Source of the DNA: Strigamia acuminata
Lineage: Eukaryota > Arthropoda > Chilopoda > Geophilomorpha > Linotaeniidae
Reading direction: 5' to 3'
DNA: 64,000 bases
Assembly (NCBI GenBank): GCA_949358305.1
Contig: OX442322.1
Location: forward strand, 1,426,001 to 1,490,000
Both the position numbers and the translations under genes were made by a program. The notes under the pieces are model-generated. The model did not search any database, was not told the DNA's origin, and worked only from the letters and a program-made list of their open reading frames with translations. Shown here piece after piece: positions 18,682 through 28,698 of the stretch; the first letter of the stretch is position 1, and each line of letters opens with the position of its first letter.

Positions 18682-19811
18682 AATCTCTGTCGCTTGTGGA
18701 CTTGAGATTGAATAATATCAGTTTTTGTCGTAGTAAACACATTTTTCCAAAAGATCTTTGACGTGTTTTGCAGATTTGAACACAATATAAGTATAACCTA
18801 CATGATAATTTAAAAGAAATAAAACAAATTTCAATCTGATGTCTTACCTCTTTTGCGACTTTCATTTATTCCTGGCCAATTTATTTTATCTATTTTAAAC
18901 TGATTGAATGCAATCTTTAACATATCTAAGGTATAAAAAGGTAATTAAAATTCCGTACAGAACTCTAATCTCAGAATAAAACATGTTTTATTCAATGATC
19001 TAATAAATTATTACCATCTGTAACATCAAAATGAAGACCTCCAATGAAAATTTGTTTTGAATAAGTTTCGTTAACGTTTAATTGACATAGAATCTCGCCA
19101 TTCCAAATATAGCTGTCATCGCGAAAATCTGAAAGAGCCAATTTTGAAATAAAATTTTAACTCTGACCATCAATGTGTAGATTAATTATGTACCTTTTCT
19201 GGTTATTTAAAAATTGTTGGCAGTATGAGGCATGAGAATGGAAGTTCCAGTTGGGTCAAAGTTATTTGAATTAGGCATAATAATGGAATTTCCGATTGTG
19301 TCAAGTTTGTTTGAATCAGACATCGTAATGGAAGTTCCGTTTTTCAAATAATGACCTATGAAAAGATTAATGAATACATTCACATGTTCAATCTTACCTC
19401 TGATAGCACTATTAGTGTCAGTTGATGGTGGTAGAGCATGAGAACCCGAGCACAGCAATATCCTATTCTGAATAAATAAAAGGTTTTATCCAGTTATTCT
19501 TGTTGATTAAAATGTTTAGATATAAGTTGTTCTTACTATACGTTCTGAAAGACTTTCTCTTTTTCTGTCGCCATCGATGTCTGCTGGGAAAATAGGTCTT
19601 TCTTCATCACACTTCTTCATAATCATGTCACTGATGGGTAAATCTTGATCTAACCTGCTTTTTTTTTTCCTTAAAAAAAATATTTGAATGAACAACGTTG
19701 ATCTCATACATTGTTAAAATATAATATTTACCTAGTCTTGTCAAACACTAGTGCGTTCGATAAACTTGGTGGTGAAAAGTATTTCGATTGCATTGTTAAA
19801 CTGGAAAGCAT
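18682..19811 (-). pseudogene. CPEB1/orb-like gene, 5' part: start codon, N-terminal exons and RRM1
   Basis: Seven coding exons on the minus strand: 19811-19732 (ATG at 19811, with an in-frame stop upstream), 19654-19537, 19467-19398, 19355-19194, 19128-19015, 18925-18848 and 18797-18682. All introns are GT...AG and 42-89 bp, and all phases join. With the three exons at 4270-4817 the total is 1,167 nt, 389 codons. RRM1 shows Y-I-W-N-G, then Y-S-K-Q-I-F-I-G-G-L, W-P-G and G-Y-T-Y-I-V-F, the order seen in CPEB1/orb. A low-complexity repeat with S-I-x-M-P-x-S-N lies in exon 19355-19194. TAA at 19207-19209 and TGA at 18718-18720 interrupt the frame, so this is probably a decaying paralogue. The only alternative is exon boundaries I misjudged. 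Confidence 0.72.
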
Positions 19812-19854
19812 GCGCTAGTAGAATGTTTGTTAGACGAGGGATACTCCAATATTC

Positions 19855-21087
19855 CTGAACAAAATGAAAGTGACAGTAGCCCCATGAACAGAATATATAT
19901 ATATATACTTGTATATCAAAATGTTTTCAGTAATTGGTAGTCAATTAAATCAGCACCGTATACATTTGTATTTAGATTTTCATTCCACTCAGTTTCCTAG
20001 ATGTAGTGGATTTTTTTAAATGTAGCTATTTTTATTTAAAACTTTAAATTTCAAAAAAAAAATCAAGACATTAACTGCATTCAAAAATGTCATGACCTCA
20101 TTAACCACCTGATGTTATTGTCTGTGTATTTAAATGTTTTGTATATTGCTCACGGGAGAGAGGAAGGAATTCTAATAGTGTGTGACCAACTAAAATTAAG
20201 GTCACTAACAACATCAATACAAAGCAATAACTTGATTATTTGTAGATATAACATGGATAACAAGAAAAGAAGAAAGTAATTAATAATTGTCTAAAATATA
20301 CAAAAATCTATACCCAAACAGAATTGAATAGTTTGTTTCAATGATTTAGTTGATTTCTTTCGTATTTATGTTTATTAAACCCATAAAAAATCACAAAAAA
20401 TAATAAATTATAAGTTTTTATATTTAGGTTTATATAATTGTGAATTTTTTTTATGGTGTGTTTCCCATAAATAATTGTCATGCAGGATTCTGCAGGACCA
20501 TAGGAAACTCAGTGCAGCCATTCTAGCAAACCCAGCAGCGGTAATTCAGTGTGCTGTATGCAGAATTTGGCAAATTTCTGCAAGGTTAATCTACAGAAGT
20601 AGGTAATTATACAGTTTCAACTCTGCAAATGCCCCCCCTGCAGAGTTCTGTGGGAATGATTTGTAGATGCATCTTGCGGAATTTTGCATAAAATATCTTG
20701 TTGGAAATCTTCGGCACGAAACAATCAGTAGGTTAATGGAATAACAAATGGTTTTATTCATTATAAAGCAAATGGTTAAATACAACAAAGCATTATACAA
20801 ATGCACTCTGATAGGCTGCACTATTAATTTCGTCCGTCATATGTATTCGGACACACGCGCCAAACATTGCTCTGGTGACATTGACCGACCGTTAACTTCC
20901 AATATGCCTGCAGGGTTTGAATTGTTGCCAGTCATGCTTAAATGTTTCGCCTGGCAGGGCAAAATTGCTACATTTTGGCCGTGTTTGAGATCTCGAAGGC
21001 TGCTGGCTATGTTCAAATGCCCCGCAATACTATTATGTGGAAAATCTTATACTCAAATTTAGATTCAAATATTCAGTTTTTTTTTAG
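19855..21087. other. Non-coding AT-rich stretch with repeat-like pieces
   Basis: Upstream of the CPEB-like start there is a short AT dinucleotide run near 19893-19906. At about 20480-20700 there is a segment rich in CTGCAG/GCAGAATTCTGC-like words that looks like a worn mobile element. Short ORFs at 20591-20821 and 20748-21062 have no recognisable features. Confidence 0.4.
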
Positions 21088-22311
21088 AAGTTGTGTTGAA
21101 TCAATCGATCGCTTCAAGGACAACATTAAAATGGATAAAACACCAATTAAGTTTAGATTTTTTGGAGAAATTGATGGCTTGGCATGCACAATTTGCGGGT
21201 ATTCATATGATCCAAGATTGCAAGATGGAAAAAAAATATGTGACAGGTTATAAATGCGCATACTGTGTAAGCCGTGTGTCCTGGACATAGCATCGTCCGG
21301 ACAGGTTTGCACGGACCCGGACCCAATTACCGGTAGTAAAGACCAATGCAAAATTTGCTCTTTGGTCCGGACAGCCCCCCTTCCGGAGTCCGGACAATGT
21401 AGGAAAAATCGCTGTGTAGACCGGAAAAAACAAAAAAAATGTCGATTTTATAATAAAATAAATTGCAAAGAAATAAAGACACTAAAATTTAAATAAACTA
21501 TTAATTTATTGCAGATTCACAAGGGTTGGAAAGGAAATTAGAGTTAAAGGTACCGTTACGCCAGGTGCACAAATGTAGACATTACGTATTTTTAGTACTA
21601 CTTTGCATTTGTACTACCCATTAGCACAAATTTCGGTTTTAAGCCCTTACGAACTTGGCAATAAACTATTTTTAATTTAATTTTTCGTGTTTTTTATTAA
21701 AAAATTAATTTTTTTTGAATTGTTTGAATGCAGTGGAAATTGATTTTCTCTAACTCTCCAGTCTTGACATGTGGCATTTGTCCGGACCAGAGAGCGTATA
21801 CCCCCCTCCAATAGAACGGACATTTTCTAGATCAGACAAGTTTGTGGAACCCGTCCTATGTCCGAGCTGCACAGCTTACACTGTTCATGGTATCAAATGT
21901 AAACTGCCCAGCAAATATTTTTATTTTTTTTAGTTGTTTATTAGAATTACAGCCTGATGACGGTTCAAAACCAGAAGAAGAAATAATTTTTGAGACAAGA
22001 GATGAAACAGGTTATGATACAGTAGACAAAAAGCACCCTGAGAATTGGTACAGCATGGCTTCATTTATGACCGCATAACACGAGCAGTTGAGCTTGGCAA
22101 ATGATAAGACTGTTTCTTTTCTAGCTACCGGACCAAAGAAGGTTTAAATATGTTGTTGTTCGGACCATGTTTCAGATGCAGGTATAAGTTGCCCATTGGT
22201 CAAGTACACAGAAATGTGAACTGTGACCATTGTTTCTTCCAGCGCCGCTGTTGGAATGATGGAATGATATTTTATGACATTTTGCTTTCAACTAAACGCT
22301 GTAAAAAGTAG
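21088..22311 (+). other. Unrecognised Cys-rich host gene or its remains (several putative exons)
   Basis: Putative exons: 21088-21246 (an ATG at 21131; C-T-I-C-G-Y), 21515-21549, a segment ending at a GT near 21891 (L-C-P-S-C), 21934 to about 22049 (acidic, D-G-S-K-P-E-E-E), and 22125-22311 (C-F-R-C ... C-D-H-C-F-F ... R-R-C, stop TAG). Most boundaries have good AG and GT signals, and the repeated C-x2-C pairs suggest zinc ribbons. Not all phases join: between 21549 and 21934 I could not find a consistent frame. The gene is therefore either degenerate or my exon model is wrong there. I do not recognise the family. Confidence 0.33.
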
Positions 22312-22919
22312 TGTTAAAAATAATGATAATGAAAAAATTTGTTTGCTTTATACAAGTGTTTATTTTTTTATTAATTAGTAAAAAAAAAGTAAAATAAATA
22401 CAAATGTAAAAAGTCCAACTACTTTGAAAATAAGATGTTGCCTAATGGTATGATGATTAAAGCTGATGGAATTACAACAGCTCTTTAGATAAATCTTTAT
22501 TGAATTTTGTTTGTTAAAACACCTGTTACAAAGTAGTTATTATTGGCCTGTCTCATTTTGGTTTAAATTCTGGGGATTCACCTCATCTATAATACTGGAT
22601 AAGTGATGATGAAAGACTATACTAATAAAGATTTTAAAAAATTTGAGTGAGAAACCGTTTTTTTATTGACAGTTTTGCCCAAAAAAATTCTTTTTCGTAA
22701 TTAAGCTTGCGTTGGATAATGCCCCTGTCCTTATATTCTAAAAGCTTGTGGGTGGGCGCTGTTCTTGTCCAGCTCGACATACAAGGGGGTTTCCACGGTT
22801 TAAAAGGGATACATTCCCAAAGTTACAAACTTTATCTATGAAGATCTGGTTACAAAACACATATTTTCATCCTCAATTTTTATCCTCAGCTCTAATGTTC
22901 AGTGTCTCAAATATAGCGT
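22312..22919. other. Non-coding stretch downstream of two convergent host genes
   Basis: AT-rich, with AATAAA-like words. A short ORF (22748-22933) overlaps the FEM1-like 3' end and is probably chance. Nothing else seen. Confidence 0.4.
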
Positions 22920-24859
22920 TTACCGTCCAGTAACATCAATAAATCCATGAAGTTCAATGAAACGGTATAAAATTTGTGGTACGCGTTCGCGATATGGAAT
23001 CTTATATCTGCACACAGCTTTAGCCGCAATACATCCGAGATTTAGTTTGGAATTAACTAGTGCAAGTAATGTACTCTTGGTGTTACAATTCGTTGCAACC
23101 TCGTACGGGGTCTGTCCATTGTTGTTGACAATATCGAGGTGCGCCTTACTGTTTATCAATTCCATTAATACCGAATGGCTTACGGAACAGTCGGTGTTGG
23201 GTATCTGGTAAATGGCAATTAAATGCAAAGGAGAGTTTCCGTTCTTGTCACGGGTGTTTACTTCAGCACCGCACTTGATCAACAGTCTGACAACGTCTGC
23301 GTTGGGAATACCACCATAAAAATAGTTGCACCTCGCCATTTTTGGATGCGCCACAACATGCAGAAGTGAAAATCTGTTATATCTAGTAGTTGGTCGGAGA
23401 TAATTCAATTTAGATACCAATGTATAAATGAGCTCCTTTTCTTCCTTCGATGTATTCTCAATCTTTTTTGTTACTAAAATAAGTAAAAATACAATCGTCA
23501 CAACGTTGTTGTCCATTTCACATCTATAAATTTTATCTTCGCCGCTGTTAAGCCAAGCTTGGTTGTGCTCCAACTCTAAAATGCCTCTTTTAAGCACCTG
23601 GCTCAATATCTCGAATGATATATCAACTCTGTAGGTTGTTGCAACACAAAACACGTCTACAATTTTATTCAAGATTACGGAGGCTGAGGTATGGATGTCC
23701 TGTTGTAGTCGCAAAGCATAAACCCATAGTTCTATACACCGATCGTAGTTAAACGACGCAAAAAACTCTCTTCCACACAAAATCGCCGTATCAGCGACAT
23801 TGGGGTTGTGTACTCCAAGAATCCTCTCCCAAATCACCAAAGCCTCCATTTTTAACTTGTAGTAATTCGTTTTAATTAGCATAAGCTGTTCCATTGTTTG
23901 ACATTCCGTATGGTTCTCGTATACTATCAATTTGAGACACTCAGGTTTCAACACTGGTTTCAATCCTGGATGAAATCGGAGCTCCATACCCCGAAGCAAG
24001 TATTTGAACCCAGTGCTCACGTCATATTCATTGTGGCTTTTAGCTGACATAGAAGCTCCGACTAATTCCAAACCATGGATTTTCTCTTCTCGCGATACAT
24101 TGCCCCACAATAAAAGGAACTCAACCACTTTGGTGTGAGTTTTTGCGGCTGCGGATAGCAGCGGCGTGATTCCGTACTTATCTCGGAGATTTTCAGCACC
24201 TTTTTGTATCAGGGTTTCCACGATCTCAAGGTGATCGTGCTCCGCAGCATAGTGTAACGCCGTCGCGCCGCTGCACGATTTGGTATTAGGATTAGCACCT
24301 CTATCCAATAGGTAAGATACGACATGCTATCATCAAGCATGTGTCTTGGTGTGTGTCCGCTAGGTGTATGTCCGCATTATTTTCAACTAGGTATTGTACG
24401 GTATTCAAACTGCCCGTTAAACAGGCAGCGTGCAGCGGAGACGATTTCGTTTTGGTCAAGTAGTTTATGTTGGCATTATTTGTAATTAAAGTTTTTATAG
24501 TTTCTAATGCCACTCCTAAGGCGGCACAATACAAAGGAGTGACGCCTTCGATTATACGACCATCGATGAAAATCGCACCTTCTTGCTGGATGATTGGCTT
24601 GAATTTCGTCAATAAAAGTTTCACGACATGTTCGTGACCTTTAAAGGCTGCAATTAGGAGTGGTGAGAATTTCTGTTTGTCTAGTTCTGTGACTTAGAAG
24701 GTGGGCAATTTCGTGATCGAGTTTACCGTCCAGGAGAATGGTTAAGGCAGAGTGTTTTCCATCACGAGCTGCAATGTAAACGCGTTGTTCGAGAGATTCA
24801 GATGCTGTTGCGGTAGTCGAAGGCGGTGGGGTTTCACATAGCCAACAGATTGATGGCAT
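22920..24859 (-). pseudogene. FEM1-like ankyrin-repeat gene with two frameshifts
   Basis: FEM1 proteins are substrate receptors of CUL2 ubiquitin ligases that read C-terminal degrons. The family matches in order: V-Y-I-A-A-R-D-G-K at the N-terminus, ankyrin repeats (S-P-L-L-I-A-A-F-K-G-H, T-P-L-Y-C-A-A, S-P-L-H-A-A-C, G-A-T-A-L-H-Y-A-A-E), the central non-ankyrin region (E-R-I-L-G-V-H-N, C-I-E-L-W-V-Y-A-L), C-terminal ankyrins (L-H-L-I-A-I-Y) and I-P-Y-R-E-R-V-P near the end. The first ATG is at 24859. The frame changes near 24691-24697 and again near 24321-24330, where a few codons of the fourth ankyrin repeat are also missing. No intron signals explain these shifts. No introns are visible, so it may be a retrocopy or a single-exon paralogue. 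Confidence 0.82.
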
Positions 24860-25679
24860 CTCTGCTGTCTGGCGAAAGTCGAATTGTGACAAGTTTGAAT
24901 GTCCAATGCTGGTGTCACATTAGCTGCGATGCTGCGCAAAGTAATTTTGATTTTATACAAAATGACATTAAATCTCACCGATTTGGATCGCAGACCAGCA
25001 ATTATAATCTAATTTTTTAGTTGAATTATAAATATGAAATTTAATAATATTTGTTTTTGTAAATGTAGAATTTTAATTTTTTATTTTGTTGATTATAGTT
25101 ACTATCCTTGAGCTTTGCTACTGCATACGTTTATTTGAAATAAAAAAAAATGTTTCAATACAAACGTAATACTCGTCTAATCTAATTAACAGCATTTCTA
25201 AAAAAAATTTTTGAAAAAAATGAAAGTTTTGGCATAGTTTCTGTAATCATGAAAAACAATGTATCATATCCCATATTTAAAATTTTAAAGCAATTAAATT
25301 TGTTATCACAAATGTTATTTTAAAGACAATTTACAAATAAGTAAAGACAGACTAATTTGAATACTTATTTAATGAGAAAATCTGGTTGTACATTTGAAAA
25401 TTTTGATTATTCTGTGACTTGTAGTGTAATAGATGCAAATCATTTTTGCAATTTTAAATATCAAATGTACCTATGTATTAGTTTAATCATCATTAAGTCT
25501 CCCATTGCAAAAGGTTTCAATTGTTTTGATTACTGTATGTCACATGTCAGTAAAAACACAATTTATTTATTATTTATTTTTTATTTTATTTTTATTAAAA
25601 ATATGCTTTCAAAAATTACAAGACCACAAAATGTTTTTATATTTTCTTCATAAATAGCCGCAGATTGACTATTTTACCT
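24860..25679. other. Non-coding AT-rich stretch
   Basis: Homopolymer-rich sequence between the FEM1-like pseudogene and a GC-richer block. A 98-codon ORF (25357-25653) has a composition typical of chance. Nothing supported. Confidence 0.45.
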
Positions 25680-26500
25680 AGAAACATATCACAAAAACCT
25701 ATCCTTTCGTTTGGTTTCTAGTCGCATCGTCTGCTCAGAGCGTTTGGCCTTGATCGCTGATCGAGCGCTCATTCCTAGAACAAGGTGGTTATCGCTTCAA
25801 CCGACTCCAAATCCATTTTCTCGTCAATAAATGGATAGTTGGTCGAGTTCTTGGTCGACATAGACCAATTCGACCCGCTTCTGTCGATTCCGCCACTTAG
25901 AAGGGGCGATTTCGTGGCCCATAACCGCAAAATCGACGTTAGAAGTGGTCGGGAGCAGTTGTTGTGTCTGGCGATCCGCCATTTTGTCTCCTTTCAAGCG
26001 TCGGCTCGTTCGTTTTGATTTCCGCTTTTGTTTCCACTTGTTTTGAAGTAATTTGGGCATCCTAGGCCCATATTAGCTTTCCATTAAAGATTCAGCACGT
26101 TTTAGGACCGTTTACATTTGAATTCGAGGTCATGTGACTTTCGTCGCCATTGCTCGGTTTGTTTTCCGTCGCGATCGGGTATAATCGCGACCCGACGAGT
26201 GTGCCCCGTTCCAGGCGCTGGTTTCACATATTCTGGTTCGTTTGAGGTCGTGTTAGTGCTCAAAACGTGCTCCCCACCCTTGTTTACCCCTTGGAGTACT
26301 TTTTTGACCTCTCAACGGTCGGAAAAGTGGTTTTCTGAACTTGTGTTCCCTATGCCTGATCGGTATCGGGTTTTAGAGCGAGCCGGAGCAGCTTGCGTCG
26401 TCTGCACGACCTCCAAACCCGTTTTAGGGTTATTTTCAATAGAATTAAAGTGGTTTGGGCGCGTGCCTGCTACACGGGAACAGCGAAATGTCCTAAAATG
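25680..26500. other. GC-richer block of unknown origin
   Basis: Base composition changes sharply from the AT-rich flanks, with many CpG words. On the minus strand 25824-26060 encodes a 78-aa ATG-started, Lys/Arg-rich ORF; on the plus strand 26118-26540 is open. Neither has motifs I recognise. It could be a mobile-element fragment, such as a solo LTR or a piece of a non-LTR element, or a CpG-rich host promoter. It sits right before viral block II. Confidence 0.3.
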
Positions 26501-26565
26501 GAATCTTCTTGGATGTTATCAAATGGATAGACATATGTGAGCAAATAACCAATAAAAAATATAGA

Positions 26566-26578
26566 TAAGCAATATAAG
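26566..26578 (+). promoter_or_regulatory. Double TAAG late-promoter-like motif before the capsid-like gene
   Basis: GATAAG and ATAAG occur in the 15 nt before the ATG at 26580, the second ending 1 nt before it. TAAG is the late transcription initiation motif of baculoviruses and nudiviruses, and structural genes carry it close to the start codon. The second copy of the gene (28162) lacks it nearby. Confidence 0.5.
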
Positions 26579-26579
26579 C

Positions 26580-27917
26580 ATGTACATACCATCAGTGACT
26601 GATTTTCGCGTACCTTTACTTTCACTCTCACCATTCTGTAATGATCAAGATTGTTTGTTGTCACATAAACTAATCAGTTTTGACAAAAAAAATTTCGGGA
26701 AATATTATAACAATACAGGCTATCCTACAAATTTATTTCTTCGTATCTGCAACAACTGTCTTTTGGTTAAATACGGCCTTTATGAAGCTTATCATTCAGA
26801 AAACGTGAGGAGTTTAAACTGCATGTCAAAAAAAACTCAAACAGACGACGAAAATGGCCCCAAAGAAGGTCCGTTCCTTAAGGCGTATAAACCCATTCCA
26901 GGATTACTAGATGATGACCAAATAGTATTCAAGAAAGATACTATAATAATTCCCTCTGGTGTACTGCTAATCGATTTGCTAATGTGCGATCGTGAAAATT
27001 TATTCAACATCGATTCAAAAATACCCATTGTTAAAATTAGCGGCAAACCTTATTCGATTAATCCTTACATATTTGGTTACTTTCACCACATTCACGATAT
27101 TCAAACGTCTCCTTCTACAAATACGCAGTTAGATATAAGCAAGATTAAAAACTTTGAAGACATGTTGTATCAGAGTTCTGATAACAAAGACAATACGAGA
27201 TGTTTCGCAGGGATTTATGAGCAAGAGGCAATTATGATGAGCAATTTGATCCATCCATTAGCTGCAACATCCACGTATGTCAACAAAGGAAAAAATTTCC
27301 ATTTAAACGTGGATAAAACATTGACGATGGAATTGATCCCGGCTGTATTTTTAAATGCTGCTAATGAAACTCTCATTAAAGAAAAGCCTGAATTAGCGAC
27401 GCAAGAAATCCATAATGGTTTGACATTATCTGTAACAGATCCATTACCCGGTGAAGCGATATTGACTTCTATCAAACTTAAAGGCCTAAACAATCTGCTT
27501 CATTTGGCTGGATTATCTATGAGGCAGTTGATTGTAAATAGAAAGAAGGGACTACTAAATTTCTTTGACAGTACACGAGACAGAATGTACTCAGCTTTGG
27601 CTGTACATACATTGTCGTTCTGTGTCCCCAGTGTAATAGAAGATTCGAATAATGTAGTTTTTCGTACTTTATTACCTAATGTGACATTTGTTGAAGGTGT
27701 TGGATTAGTCTCAACTATCGATATATGCAAGAATGAATTGTTAATAGCAGACACGAAAGTCTCGCTCAATGATTTCATCGGATTGAAAATGAATACTTAC
27801 GAATCGTCTTTGAAATATAACAAGCGAACGATGTCCGCGGATTCATTGCCGCTAACTTACAAATACGAAGGACGAAATCCTGAAAAGGATAAAATGTGTT
27901 TATATGCAAACTTTTAA
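26580..27917 (+). CDS. Putative VP39-like major capsid protein of an endogenous virus, copy 1 (445 aa), intact
   Basis: A complete ATG-to-TAA frame. Near residues 54-66 is R-I-C-N-N-C-L-L-V-K-Y-G-L, near 120 an I-I-P-S-G stretch followed by L-L-I-D-L-L. The C-terminus has V-E-G-V-G-L-V-S and ends shortly after a K-Y-E-G motif. The order of an N-terminal Cys-containing region, the G-L-V-x-S block and the K-Y/F-E-G block near the end recalls VP39, the nucleocapsid shell protein of baculoviruses and relatives. This is a weak, motif-level match. No signal peptide or membrane helix is seen. A diverged paralogue starts 245 bp downstream in the same orientation. The late-type TAAG motifs at the start codon agree with a virion protein. 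Other viral structural families remain possible. Confidence 0.45.
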   Translation: MYIPSVTDFRVPLLSLSPFCNDQDCLLSHKLISFDKKNFGKYYNNTGYPTNLFLRICNNCLLVKYGLYEAYHSENVRSLNCMSKKTQTDDENGPKEGPFLKAYKPIPGLLDDDQIVFKKDTIIIPSGVLLIDLLMCDRENLFNIDSKIPIVKISGKPYSINPYIFGYFHHIHDIQTSPSTNTQLDISKIKNFEDMLYQSSDNKDNTRCFAGIYEQEAIMMSNLIHPLAATSTYVNKGKNFHLNVDKTLTMELIPAVFLNAANETLIKEKPELATQEIHNGLTLSVTDPLPGEAILTSIKLKGLNNLLHLAGLSMRQLIVNRKKGLLNFFDSTRDRMYSALAVHTLSFCVPSVIEDSNNVVFRTLLPNVTFVEGVGLVSTIDICKNELLIADTKVSLNDFIGLKMNTYESSLKYNKRTMSADSLPLTYKYEGRNPEKDKMCLYANF

Positions 27918-28161
27918 AGTATTCTTGGAAGTATAATACACATGCCGCAATAATTGCGGTCTGAGCTTCATCTTCTATAATTAGAATTATTTGTGACAAT
28001 TACGATTATGTTTAGTGACGGTGTGACTGTTAGGTGCGCAATAAGCGGATTAGCTTAGCAGACATCCAAATAAAATTTTTGGGAATATATACACGACATG
28101 CTATCCAAATAGTTTGATACGTTATAAATAATAAAATTTGTTTTTATTTGTTTTAAAAAAA

Positions 28162-28698
28162 ATGACAACAAATACAGCCTCTTCGGTAGCCTCGATAAAT
28201 AATTTTTTATTATCGGATTTTGCAAAATCTCTTATATGTATAAAACAAAAATGTGTATTAAGCCATAGATTAGCAGAGTCTGACGCAAGAAATTTTGGTC
28301 AGCAGTACACAGAAATAGAGAAAAATACTCATATTTATCCTCGAATTTGTTCTAATTGTCTCATTTCAAAATATGGATTATATGAATCAATGCATAAGGA
28401 AACAGTAACTTACATGTCCTGTATAAATACTCGAACACAAGGGCTAGATATTAATGATAGAATAGAGGGCCCATATTTGAGAGCCTTCAAATCAGTGAAA
28501 AATATTATACCAGAGTCCGAGGTAGTTTTTAACAAACACACTGTTATTCTTCCATCGGGACAACTTTTAATCGATTTGTTAATGTCAAATCCTGAAATTT
28601 TGTTTAACAAAAACACTGACATTCCTAAAATAAAGGTTGTAATTACCGGTAGAGAATCAGTACCCCGAGTAGCTTTAGCTGAATTAAACCCTTACATA
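28162..28698 (+). pseudogene. Putative VP39-like gene, copy 2, 5' part (split by element 2)
   Basis: The first 179 codons of a paralogue of the 26580-27917 protein. Shared features are L-S-H-R/K-L, I-C-S/N-N-C-L, K-Y-G-L-Y-E, G-P-x-L-x-A, L-P-S-G and L-L-I-D-L-L-M. The frame is open from ATG 28162 to the retrotransposon boundary at 28698 (the apparent extension to 28731 is LTR sequence). The remainder is at 43075-43929. A TATA-like GTTATAAATA lies about 35 nt upstream. It is interrupted by a 14.4-kb insertion and, in the distal part, by a TAG, so it is non-functional. Confidence 0.8.
28695..28698. repeat. Target-site duplication CATA, left side of element 2
   Basis: CATA precedes the left LTR and recurs at 43071-43074. 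The reading frame of the capsid-like gene continues in phase on both sides once one copy is ignored. Confidence 0.8.

Noticed and set aside
19893-19906. AT dinucleotide run as a regulatory or origin element
   Set aside because: A short microsatellite, common in AT-rich genomes, with nothing nearby to support a function.
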